Source of the DNA: Xylaria sp. FL1777
Lineage: Eukaryota; Ascomycota; Sordariomycetes; Xylariales; Xylariaceae
Reading direction: 5' to 3'
DNA: 64,000 nucleotides
Assembly: GCA_022578965.1 (NCBI GenBank)
Contig: MU400581.1
Location: 62,001 to 126,000 of the forward strand
The translations under genes and the position numbers were made by a program. The notes under the pieces are model-generated. The model had not been told where the DNA came from and did no database searches. It was given only the letters and a program-made list of their open reading frames with translations. Each line of letters starts with the position of its first letter. Position 1 is the first letter of the stretch. Positions 33,765 through 44,768 of the stretch are shown in pieces.

Positions 33765-35999
33765 ATGTTGTAAGCACCCCACTGACGAGGGCTTGGCTCT
33801 GCTTCTCCCCTCCGTGACGCCCGTATGGCCCACAGCATCGCTCACCACCACGTCGTTGGCCATTAGTAGCGTGTTACCACCTCCGCCGAGGTATCCCACC
33901 CAGGCGGCATACAATGCTGCGGTCGCCGCGGGTCACGCGACCCCTATGATCGAGACCAACAACATCCTGTCGACTCCTGAGGATCAGTTTCTCGTTGGAG
34001 AGGGTATGCGCCCCGCCTCGTCATTCGATGGCCCGGTTCTCTTGAGGGCCTGCCGCTGAAGCTCTGCCATAGGAACATACGTACTCAAGGAAGATTTGCT
34101 CCTCGCAACACCTCCGCCTCATCCTTCAGAAGCCCCCGTCATCAACCCGAACCCTCTCGCCACGAATCCCCAACCCGCTACTGCTGGCACGAAGGCCTCC
34201 CTCTTGAGTCTCGACGCGCGTCGGCCACCCCCCGCCTTCTACAAACTCGCCGCGACGGCAGCCCTCCCCGGCAGCATAGCCGAACACCCAAACGAGTGGA
34301 GATTGTCTAATGATTTCAAGCTTAGCAGCGATGGCGAGGGTCGAGGGACATCAGTTAGTGATGCTGGCGCCCCAGGTTCTGCTACAGCTGTGTCTGCTCC
34401 TGCGTTCGGTGATGGAAATGCGCTCCTCGCTCCTGAGAGGTTTAAAGATCCGAATAAGCGCCGGAAACCGAAGAACAATATGACCAAGAGCAATTCATCA
34501 TTCATCTCGCGTGTCATAATTAACGAGACTTTCTCCAAGAAGATGGCAGACAGGCCAAGCGACGGTATCTTCGTGTTCGCGAACATCAACCGTGCTTTCC
34601 AATGGCTAGATCTATCATCCCCTACAAAGGCCGACTACTTGACCAAGATACTCTTCACCAGGGCCCACTGCCTCAGCCACGATGTTAACTTGCTTACGAA
34701 GAGCTCTAGCCATATAGATATCATCATGGGGTTCTCCACTGGTGAGGTTATTTGGTGGGAAGCGATGTCTCAGCGGTATACAAGACTGAACAAGAATGTA
34801 AGCAGTATGAGTCCGCCATCGCTAACTAAAATTAATCGTGATACCTAGGGTGTTATCAACAAGACTCCCGTATCGCAGATACGCTGGATTCCAGGAGCCG
34901 AAAACCTCTTCTTAGCTGCACATATGGACGGTTCGCTGATCGTCTATGACAAGGAGAAAGAAGACGGCGCTTTCAGTCAGGAAGAAGAGGGGGTTCAGCC
35001 GAATGGCGAGAATACGTCTTCAGATAGAATATCAGTATTGAAGTCTGTCCATTCGAAGAATCAAAAGACCAACCCAGTTGCCGTCTGGAAACTCTCAAAT
35101 CAACGAATCAATGCGTTCAATTTTTCTCCAGATAATCGCCATCTAGCCGTCGTTTCAGAAGATGGGACGATGCGGATCATCGACTACCTTAAGGAGGAGT
35201 AAGAAAATACATTCTCGCAAAATACCTTCCTCAAAAAGGCTGACGTAGGATATCATAGATTACTTGGCTTGTATAACGCATACTACGGTGGATTTACCTG
35301 CGTTTGCTGGTCCCCAGATGGGAAATATGTCTTAACAGGGGGGCAAGATGACCTGATTTCCATATGGTACCCCCAAGAGACGACACTCGTGGCACGATGC
35401 CAGGGGCATCAATCATGGGTGACCTCTGTTGCTTTCGACCCGTGGAGGTGCGATGAGAAGAATTACCGTTTCGGCAGTGTAGGAGAGGACTGTCGACTGT
35501 GCTTGTGGGATTTTAATGTAGGGATGTTGCATAAACCGAAAATCGTGAGTTCCCCCGATACCGTAACTATGTTTATCTACTTAGTCTTTAGTCGTCGCAC
35601 CGACAACGTGGTTCAGTCTCATCCCGTGTACCAACCATACACCGCGCCGAAACTCAGGGTGCATCACAGGGTAGGATACGCTCAGGGTCGACAAATTCGG
35701 CCGCAGATGGTGATGAAACAGGAATAAATATCAATTATCCGGTCGAGCCACGGTCCAACGTACCAATACTACCACCAGTGTTGACAAAGATCGCCGACAA
35801 GGATCCATTAAGTTGGATTACATTCACCGAGGACTCTATTATGACCAGCTGCAAATCTGGTGAGTTTTATATGTGACCCAGCCGTCCCCCACGCTGACAT
35901 CAATGGCTGCACCTAGGTCATATCCGAACCTGGAGTCGACCATCTGATTCTCTTACTCAACTAAACGACGGAACGCATAATGTGACCGACGTTATATAA
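33765..35999 (+). CDS. creC: WD40-repeat catabolite repression protein CreC
   Basis: WD40 protein that binds and stabilises the deubiquitinase CreB (UBP46-WDR20-like complex) and takes part in carbon catabolite repression. Seven exons: 33765-33769, 33867-34003, 34073-34797, 34849-35198, 35259-35544, 35592-35859 and 35917-35999; 617 residues. The first coding exon is just ATGTT; splicing to 33867 yields [12 protein letters not shown], matching the family start. [109 protein letters not shown] and [11 protein letters not shown] are family landmarks spanning the WD repeats. All six introns keep phase. creD lies 3.7 kb downstream on the same strand. Confidence 0.95.
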
Positions 36000-38900
36000 A
36001 CGCTACCGGGTTCAAGGTTCGACGACATTTCTCTGTATTTTATACGACACTACTAAATAATATTGACCTTCCCAGAACATAATCATTGTAAATACATTTC
36101 CCTGTCTGAACCCGGTATAAAGGTTTATAACTAGCCTAGTGGCGTGTCGTTGTCTAACCTGCCTCCAAGACCCCATCACCACTTTAATCCTTGATGCATA
36201 ACAAAGTGACTAATAGCAATGCTTTCTAGCCAGCCAGTTATGAATATGGCACGGTGGATGCCAAATAAATTACAATCCGTTGCGGTCGGCGCGTTATACT
36301 TATATTCACGGCCTAGAGTGGGTAATAGACTATCCTACGGGTAGGAGTCAAAATATATACCTATGATTTCCTTTCTACAGTGTGAGAAATTTGCAGTTGA
36401 TGCCAACGTTTCGGTTTTCCCCTCCATCTCATTCCTCTTTGTTGCCCCAGGTAGAGCGGAATAAAGTGTCCTCGTACCCACCAGAGGATTTCGTGACCCC
36501 CACGTGGGATCACGATAGTTTGATATCAGCATAAACCAACAAGACAAAAAAGAGAAAAGAACCTTCTCAGTAAGAGCTTCCTTCTAGATATCCAGGCAGA
36601 GTCTTTTGACAACAGTCCAATAATAATACCGAAACTCTGTGTTGTTAAATGTTGCTTCTCAACGTTTATTTTTCCCCCTCTTCCTGAATATGCAGGGGAT
36701 GTTGCGATTTATTTTCTTTCCCTTCAAAATCTGCTAGATCGCATCGGAAAATCTCGTATAACTACGCAATTCGGTGTTACGGTACCTAATACTCGGCCCT
36801 TTTCTCCATAGGCCAATGGCGAACTTTTTACACCGCTTAAGAAGGTTTGATAAAGGCTGAAAATTTTCTGTTGGATGCTGTGAGAATGGACAGATTGTTG
36901 AGAGCTTTTTAAACAGACCCTTCTTTTTAAGTGACTCATATTAATTGGATAGGTAGGCAGCAATAGATACACTAGTTGGGGGTTTAAGTTTGGCCGGCAG
37001 TGAAATCTCGATTGCGTCCCACTTACGTAGCAACGACCCAACAGGACTACCCAGCTAGCGCGGGTTTGAGATACGGGTAGCTTTTCTTGTGTTAAAGATT
37101 TCGAATTGCCCAGAATTCTTGAGGCTGAAACGTTGTGGTGTACCGTTGGTATGCGGACAAAATACATGGATGTTCCCTACCTGCTAGGAACAGTCTATAT
37201 AACTAGCGGAGCACATCTAGCTAATGACAGGACGCTACCTTATCTTCATGAACACCCTTAACTACTTTCGTAAGAGGCTCAAGCGCTCACGTTCCTAGTT
37301 TCATTGGTCTCAAGGTTACACTACAGCAGGTTAGACAATTCAAGTTTGTTAATCTACATGGGAAGGTGTGTCCTATGCGTAAACTCATGAGGTTACTCGT
37401 TCCTGTAGATTAAGGAGTCGAACCTCCTGAAACTGTCACGGGCATCTTTAAAAATAGGGTAGGCAGCTGCTGCCGTATCGAGAGAGAAATAGACCGTAGA
37501 TCGTGAATCTGAATTATCTTGAGGTTGAGCCTGATCGCCCTGGTCCGGCGCTACCCGTCATGTCACGGGCCGCGTAACGGCATCGTGCCGATCTAGAGTT
37601 GTTACATGGCTCCGTTTGTTTAAAATGCTCCGTTCAACTCTCCAGAATCTCGTAACGTGCATAAGAATTCATACCATAATCGGCCCATTTTCAGCAAATA
37701 CTGCAATCGTACGGTGCTTTGTAACTAACTAATGGGACTAAGAACGGCGGTCCGCGGTTTAATGATTCGCCGGGAATAACAGTAACAGCTGCAGCATACT
37801 GGATACCTATCGTATCGTAGCACCCAAAACTCTATATCAGTCCCTTCTGAGCCAAGAGATGGGTTGGGTGGAGATGTGGGCTCTCTGGGGGGCCTTGCGA
37901 CTGCATGAATATCTTCAGATCTGTGGTGGCGTACGCATAGTTACTGAGATGTGACATGACCCTAATGACAGCATCAGAATCTGCTTCATCAGCTGAGCCG
38001 TGGCCGGGGTTGGACTCACGATGCTTGTCTATCGCATCGGCTTTCCTATTCCCGTAAGCCAAGCTGCCACGGCTACAATGGCGTATCTAGACGGTTGGAG
38101 GGGAGCCTACTTTATCATTAGCTTACTTGAAATGCTTTGAGAGCACTACTGCGTAGTGAGTGAGTGCATTGTCAATGCGTTGACGCTCTGAAGCCTAGAC
38201 AGGCGGATGCACGCGGGTTGTCCAAGCATAGCCCATCTGCATCCTAGCTAAAGTTGTTTCTGGATCATATGTGGTAGTAACGTCTATCTAGTATAAATCT
38301 AGTCTATACTAGGTAGTATATTAGGCTTTCCAGGTCTGGATTGCGCGATCATACACCTTGGCATGTGGTCAACGAAAAGTACCTCTATTGTATCCACCTA
38401 TCCACTTGTATATGCGCAGCTTTTCTTATAGCTCCTAGCTACACTAGATACATTTTAGGGGTGTCATAGAAAAAACAAAGGGAAACGAAAACCGCTCCGA
38501 TTATCTCCCTTTACCAAGGCAGGGATATCGGATGTAATTAATCATACACCGCTAGACTACGTAGAAGTAAAGCACTAAGTATGTAGGTAGGTGTTGGTGT
38601 TATTCTAGAGGTACGGTACTCGTATACGTACACTACCGAGGTACTTACTGGGTACATCTGAACCGAATCAGTTACCCCTCCGCCGACCACCGAAAACCCC
38701 CTTGCAGCTGGGCGTGGTACAGGTGGTACAGTACCTGGGCGTGCGGGCGTGCAGGCGTTGACTGCACGCGCGCAGCATGAATGACGGCATCGGACGTCGC
38801 CGTGGCCAAACCACTTGATCCAGGTACGCAGTAGATAACTTTTCGTGACCTGACCACCTACCAGGTAGATCGACTGCACGCACCTACCTGGGCTAGGTAG

Positions 38901-39667
38901 TATGTAGATAGACTACCTAGTCTAGCCATGTAAGTAGACCTATTTTAGCAACCATCGGCGGGCCGCCTTTGGTTTCTTGCTTAGAGTTGATGGTCGCTCC
39001 CCGAAGACGGCGATATTCACGTGGGTACCTCTGGAAATAATTCCTTCTTGTTCACAACCGCGGCTACTTTTCCTAATTCCCATTCGAAGATACCGCGTCG
39101 CAATCCTCAAAGCCTCAGATTCTCGGAAAAGTCCACCGTCGGGACATGAGTAAAAAATCCTCTTCGCATCGCTGACGCTTCCAACCCTTTCTTGCTACAG
39201 TCTAGCACCCTCCCTCATGCGACCGCCTACGAGAGCAGGGTAATCGTCCTTGTTCGCAGCGAAACAGACGAGACAGACATCCCTATAACGCCCCTCCACC
39301 CTGAACTCTAACCGCGCTTCTATCCAGTAGCCGCATTGAATATCCCATTTTGGGGGCAGCTGTCTTTTCTCTGCTCCGTCAAGTTTTATTTGACTCATAA
39401 GGCGAAGGAAAAGGTGGGGGCGAAGTCTCATTGCGCTCTTGTATTGGAACTGAAAAGGGCATATACATATTGCTCTGTCGGAATCACCGCTGCATGCCGT
39501 TTGTCATCTCCGGATTCTGCTGGCTTCGCTGAGGTGCATGACTCGTCTCACCACTGCAGGTCCCGTGATCTGTCAGAGGATTAACTACTCAACTCGTCCC
39601 TATCATTCTATAGCAGCATCTTACTTCGTGGCATACCAACTCTCTTCGCGCAAGTACGATAGCGAAA
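36000..39667. other. 3.7-kb gene-poor region between creC and creD
   Basis: Immediately after creC, TACCGGGTTCA at 36004-36014 is mirrored by TGAACCCGGTA at 36107-36117, an 11-bp inverted pair. TTAATCTACA and its inverse flank 37349-37413. A 147-codon minus-strand frame at 36724-37167 has no recognisable content. TAGGTA-rich stretches occur near 38580 and 38880. Nothing else seen. Confidence 0.5.
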
Positions 39668-41630
39668 ATGCCGTCCTTCAACCCATTTGCTTCAGCTGGG
39701 AATCGGTACTGCTCCCTATTCGAGATACGGTAAGTTTGATATTTTAGCGGGAATAACATGGTGCCGAGTGCAGTGGCTGACTCATGCGCAGCCTCGACAA
39801 CGAATTCATCGTGTTTCGCGGGAGTGAGCACGAGGCATCTGGCCAGCTTCTGAAGGGTGTTGTCGTTTTGTGTCTAAGGGAGCCTTTAAAAGTAGAGGAT
39901 GTCCATTTACGACTCACAGGCCACTGCCGGATAGCCTGGTTGGATGGTAGGCAGACCCCATCAGGCATCCATAATCAGAAAGTCGATCGAACGACGGCTC
40001 TCCTAAAGCACAATTGGACGCCTTTTGTTGGAGAGACGAACCATCACAATATTCTTGCGCCAGGGAACTACGAATGGCCGTTTGAGATGATGCTTCCAGG
40101 CGACACACCCGAAAGCGTTGAAGGTCTCTACCAGACTGGGATCACATATCTCTTTAAAGCTACGGTTTCTCGTGGCAAGCTAGCCAAGAACCTTCATGCC
40201 TTTAAGCGGTTACGAATCATTCGGACTTTGGAGCCTGCGGCCTTAGAATTGAATCACGCCATGAGTGTTGAGAATGTGTGGCCCAACAAGATCGAATATT
40301 CTGTCGCCATCCCCCAAAAAGCCGTTGTGTTCGGTAGCAACGTGCCCCTCGAAATGCGCTTCACCCCGCTTTTGAAAGGCTTGGAGCTGGGGAATGTTAC
40401 AGTTAAGATGTTCGAGACACAGGAATTTACAGTGTCCGGACCGGGGTACCCCATGAGAATGCATAAACACGATCGTGAAGTCGTAGCATGGAATCTAGAA
40501 GTTACGCGGGAAAAGCACTGGCAAGACGTAATTGAAGAAAGCGGACAGGAAGGATGGGTGGTCAATCATGAACTACCGTTGCCGAAAAGGCTGAACAGGT
40601 GCATACAGGACTGCGCTGTCCAAGGCATCAAAATCAGGCACAAACTCAAACTAACCGTTGCTCTTAATAACCCAGATGGCCACGTCTCTGAGGTATGCCC
40701 CCACGTTACTTACCCCTCTGTATGACCGGTGCCGGCTAACTAGGGATCCAGCTCCGTGCCACACTTCCTGTAACTGTCTTCATCTCACCTAACATGCCAT
40801 TAGACGACGAGGGAAACCTCGTTGTGCAGTCACCTGGCATGTCCGAAGAAGCATTGGACGAGCGTAGCAATATGGCGCCTCCTGGATACGGTCAACATGT
40901 ACTTGACCAGCTTTACGATGATGTGGATGTCAGCGGTATCTTAACACCAGGAGTGCAAAGTGGCCTTAGCACGCCGTTCTACGCCCATTCTCGGGCGGGA
41001 TCATCGGAAAACCTTGCAGCCATTGCGCATGGCGCTGCAATCACACCTGCCGCTCTATCATCTAGGTTACAAAGCATGTCACTTGAAGACTCTCATCAGG
41101 GCAGATTTCCCTTGTCACACGATTCCGGATCGGGTGCGATCACGCCTCATCATCCTCGCGATAATGATAACCCTCCATACTCCTCGTCGCATCACTCGCC
41201 GGAACTGTCCCGACGGACAAGCGAGGAGGAGCATTCTAGACATTCGGGCCACGGAACACCGCCCGTCCATACTGAGTTTCCGAGCATGGAACAACTCAGC
41301 AAAGTCCCAAGCTACACAACAGCAACAAAGGCACATCTACCTAGGACATCGAGCGCTGCAGACTCTCTCGTACTACCGGATTACAACACAGCAATGAGTG
41401 CGCCGGGCTCCCCTACTCAAGCCGTCACAGATCCAATGGAAACGATCACAGAATCTTCTACGATTCACACCCCGGTTAGCGAATCTGGTAGATCGAGAAG
41501 CGCATCAAACGAGGGTCGGAACCACATACATGGATTCAGCTTTTTCCCAAATCATCTAAGTCATGCTGCCGTTGGTGGGCACGATGGCGAACGACGACTA
41601 TGGCTTTTACAACATAGGGGCAATTCGTGA
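39668..41630 (+). CDS. creD: Arrestin-domain ubiquitin-ligase adaptor CreD
   Basis: Alpha-arrestin (Rod1/Rog3-like) that recruits the HECT ligase HulA/Rsp5 to permeases and has a genetic role in carbon catabolite repression opposite to CreB-CreC. Exons are 39668-39729, 39792-40692 and 40752-41630; 613 residues. The arrestin N domain runs from RLDNEFIVFRGSE through APGNYEWPFEMMLPGDTPES; the C domain includes MSVENVWPNKIEYSVAIP and KIRHKLKLTVALNNPDGH, ending at LRATLPVTVFISPN. The following Ser/Pro-rich tail carries PY-type motifs for WW-domain binding: PPGY (residues 364-367), NPPY and LPDY. The motif order and spacing are as in Aspergillus CreD. A further 3' intron cannot be excluded. The start ATG gives a short first exon ending FEIR. 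Confidence 0.93.
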
Positions 41631-43198
41631 AGCTGGACACAAGGACTACAGACTCCCTTGATTTGCAGGTTAGCGCTTAATGGGCGGCCGGACATTACAA
41701 GATCATCAACGTGGCGTTAAGGACATATTTTTGGCATAGACTGGGCATGGTTGAGCTTTGGCAACAAGACCGACAGAACCAACAGCACAGGATCATAATG
41801 GATAGATAAACTAACTGGGTCGGGGATCATCACAGGACCGGCCCTTTTCTCATTACTTTTTTATTGGTTTCTCTCATAATCATAGCTTTAGGCAACATGT
41901 AGCTATTTGGCGCAAGGCATTGTAGAAAACGAGTAGCAATATACCCACTGTCCATCCGAGTACGGCAATCTCCAGCCAACACAACTCTACAATGTGACTT
42001 TCGCTATAACGCCGGGCAATAACTTCTAAATCCCTTTCTGTGATCATCAATTGCGGATATTTGATTGCCGCATGAGGAAAAGAAGGGGGTTCTCAAAGCC
42101 AAGCAGCCTGTAGACATGAATTAATGTCGTGCTAAGAGTTACCTAAGGGTATATCGAGGTAATGTTTTGATGGTGTAGCTACATACATACCCAAATTTAC
42201 CTACTGCGTACCTCCTATATCGCTACCTCTGGAGTAGATGGTGGGGTTCAACACGATAACTGACGTCACATGCTTAAGCTTCAGCTCTTTGTTGATCAGA
42301 TGGAGAGAAAGAGCAGCTCTCCTGTACGGGCTACACTACTATTAGGGATGGGGAATGGGGGTAGGGGCGGACCATCCTGTCCTTTAATCTTATTGGTGCG
42401 CTCCGAAGCCTAGACTCCTGTTCCGGCCATGAAAGCGTCTCTTACAGGCCCTGATTAATGATCGATGACCTCAATATCTTGATTGACCTACACCATCCCA
42501 ATTATCGATACCTACCTACCACTACATACCACTACCGGTACATCACATATGTATGTATGTACTCGACTCGCATTTTAACGAGCTCCCTAGGGCCATCCAC
42601 CAACCGACATTCTGCGGGGCTCAACCTGCACTAAACCTGTTGAGGGTAGGCCAAGTCCAGTATTTCTTGGCATCATTTCAAAATGGCACCTGTGTACCAT
42701 CACGGAGCGAGGTACACGTACGCATACACAATTGAGATGTCGAGGGCGGTATCGAGGGTATCTCCATCAGACCACCCGAGCAGACGGGAGGGGACACCAT
42801 TCAATGCCAGGCCAGCGACACCTGTCGCGATCGCCACAGGGGTCCGCTCCCCCCGATAGCACGTAGCACAATGCAGCCGGTATCCATCCATCATCTTGAT
42901 GCTGGCCAGCGCTAACATCGTCACATTCACTGCTAGATCTAGTTTGTTCTCCCCCAAGCCGGCCCCGCGCTGGCTTCACCCACGACTCTGACAACCCTGA
43001 TCGCTCGCCGTACCTAGTGCTCAGCCAACCCCCTAGCAGCACTATATATCTACACCTTGTCTACAGCCATTTCGACAGCTCTCCTACGTTGTTCCATTCC
43101 ACCACCAGCTGTGCCATCCAACGACGTGCGAGCACAACCTATTCTCATCCCCAATATCCCGACCATACTGCCGCCGGACTCGATTAACCTGCGTCGCT
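41631..43198. other. Intergenic region
   Basis: 3' flank of creD and promoter of the BAR-PH gene. A TATA-like CTATATATC at about 43042 lies some 155 nt upstream of the next ATG. Repeated TACCTACC stretches around 42510. No gene seen. Confidence 0.55.
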
Positions 43199-44768
43199 AT
43201 GAGCGGTGATTCGAAGACGATGCCTCTGAGGCAGGGCACGACTTTCGGTGGCGACGAAGCCGTTCCCGAAATCGACCCTACCACTGTGAGTCGCGCACTC
43301 GTCATTCCTTCGCCGATATACTAACCGGATGTATGTACGGCCAGACCGCAGGACTACTTACGGAGAGGTTACAGGCATGGAAACACGCCGTTGGATACCT
43401 AGAGGACTATGTTAGCGCTGTGGAAAAGGTTCATAGGGCTCACTCCAAAGAGTATGAGAAGGTTCTTAAGACGATCTCGCATCCTTTGAAAGAGGGTCAT
43501 CACTTCGATCAAGGTCTTGGCGGTGTTGCTGGCTTCTTTGAGAACATGCGAGTAAATACACAGGTCAGCTACTTACGTTTGTATCATGGTTCTTTCTCGG
43601 GATGTAAGGCTGACTGTTAAAGGCAATGGTGAACACCAACGCCGAGACTGAAAAGACTCTCAAGGGCACCGTACTCCCCATCCTTGAGCGCCTGCACAAG
43701 GAGATCAAGGCTAAACACAAAGAAGTCTCTCATGGAGCAGAAAAGGGCGCTAAGGAGATCGAGAAGGCCAGGAATGCAACTCAGAAGCACATTGAGCTTC
43801 TCGGACAACACTCAGCATCATTCGAGTCCACCGGCGGGAAATTGAATCCCACCGATGATCCCTACGTGCTCAAGCGGGGTATAATTCATCGGCTGAACAA
43901 GCAGATTATCGCAGAGAACAATCATAGCAACGATCTTCTCCATGTTCAAGATGGGTTCCAGGCTTTCGAGGCTCACGTTGTCCAGATTATCCAAGAATCT
44001 ATGGAGGCTTTCAACCAAATCGCCGGTGGGCAGGCTGAAAAGACTCGAGCCCTGTACGCCGACATGCTTGGTGCAGCACAGCGCATCCCCGGCGATTTCG
44101 AATGGAAGGGATTCCATGATCGAAACGCACACCGCTTGGTGAACCCCAACGACCCTCCAAGGAGCCTGGAGGCGATTACGTTCCCGAACCAGGGCCACTC
44201 CTCGACGAAGCCCTTGATCGAAGGAAGCCTTGAACGGAAGTCGCGCAACAAGCTTTCTTGGGGTACCCAATCTGCTTACTACGTTGTAACGCCGGCAAAG
44301 TTTCTTCATGAATTCAAAGATGATGACAATTTGCAGCATGATCCGAAACCGGAACTGTCAATCTATCTGCCGGACGCTATTATCGGTGTGCCTAGCGGAG
44401 ACAAATTCAATGTCAAGGGGAAAGATAGAGGCAAGAGCTTCAGCAGCAAGCTCGCTGGAACTTCGGAACTTTCCTTCAAGGCGCACTCACCAGCCGATGC
44501 ACAGAAGTGGTTCGAGGCTATCAGCGTCGCTGCTGGCGCCACTGGCTCAGTATATGAAAGTACGCCAGCCTCGCCTGTGGTAGGAGGTCCCGAGTCTCAA
44601 AGCTCGAAGAGTTCCAAGGTCTCAAAGATCGACTCTGGACACAAAGAACAAGAGGCTGGCATCACTGGAGGCGAAACTGTAAGCAGCCCTACGGCCATGT
44701 CGCCGACCGAGAAGGGTGCTTCGGGTCCTACTACTCCTGCTACCGAAGAGAAGAAAATCGTGGGCTAG
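43199..44768 (+). CDS. BAR-PH protein, Slm1-like (TORC2/eisosome-associated)
   Basis: Plasma-membrane adaptor-type protein of 483 residues, exons 43199-43285, 43345-43563 and 43623-44768, all in phase 0. The N-terminal half is a long helical, coiled-coil BAR/F-BAR-like region (LTERLQAWKHAVGYLEDYV, then KEGHHFDQGLGGVAGFF and the charged ERLHKEIKAKHKEVSHG). A PH domain follows, from about PLIEGSLERKSRNKLSW through AYYVVTPAKFLHEFKDD to SADAQKWFE-like PADAQKWFEAI. A Ser/Thr/Lys-rich tail ends KKIVG. This order matches yeast Slm1/Slm2, which bind PI(4,5)P2 and link eisosomes to TORC2. Ask10/Rgc-type relatives are an alternative. The first exon encodes a short acidic leader, MSGDSKTMPLRQG. Confidence 0.85.

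Noticed and set aside
36724..37167. 147-codon minus-strand open frame with ATG
   Set aside because: No recognisable motif, no splice continuation, ordinary intergenic composition; may be chance.
37400..37430. tRNA-like T-arm on the minus strand (GGAGGTTCGACTCC)
   Set aside because: The T-stem pairs poorly beyond three bases and no acceptor, D or anticodon arm could be placed around it.
43818..44339. 173-codon minus-strand open frame
   Set aside because: Antisense shadow of the BAR-PH gene.
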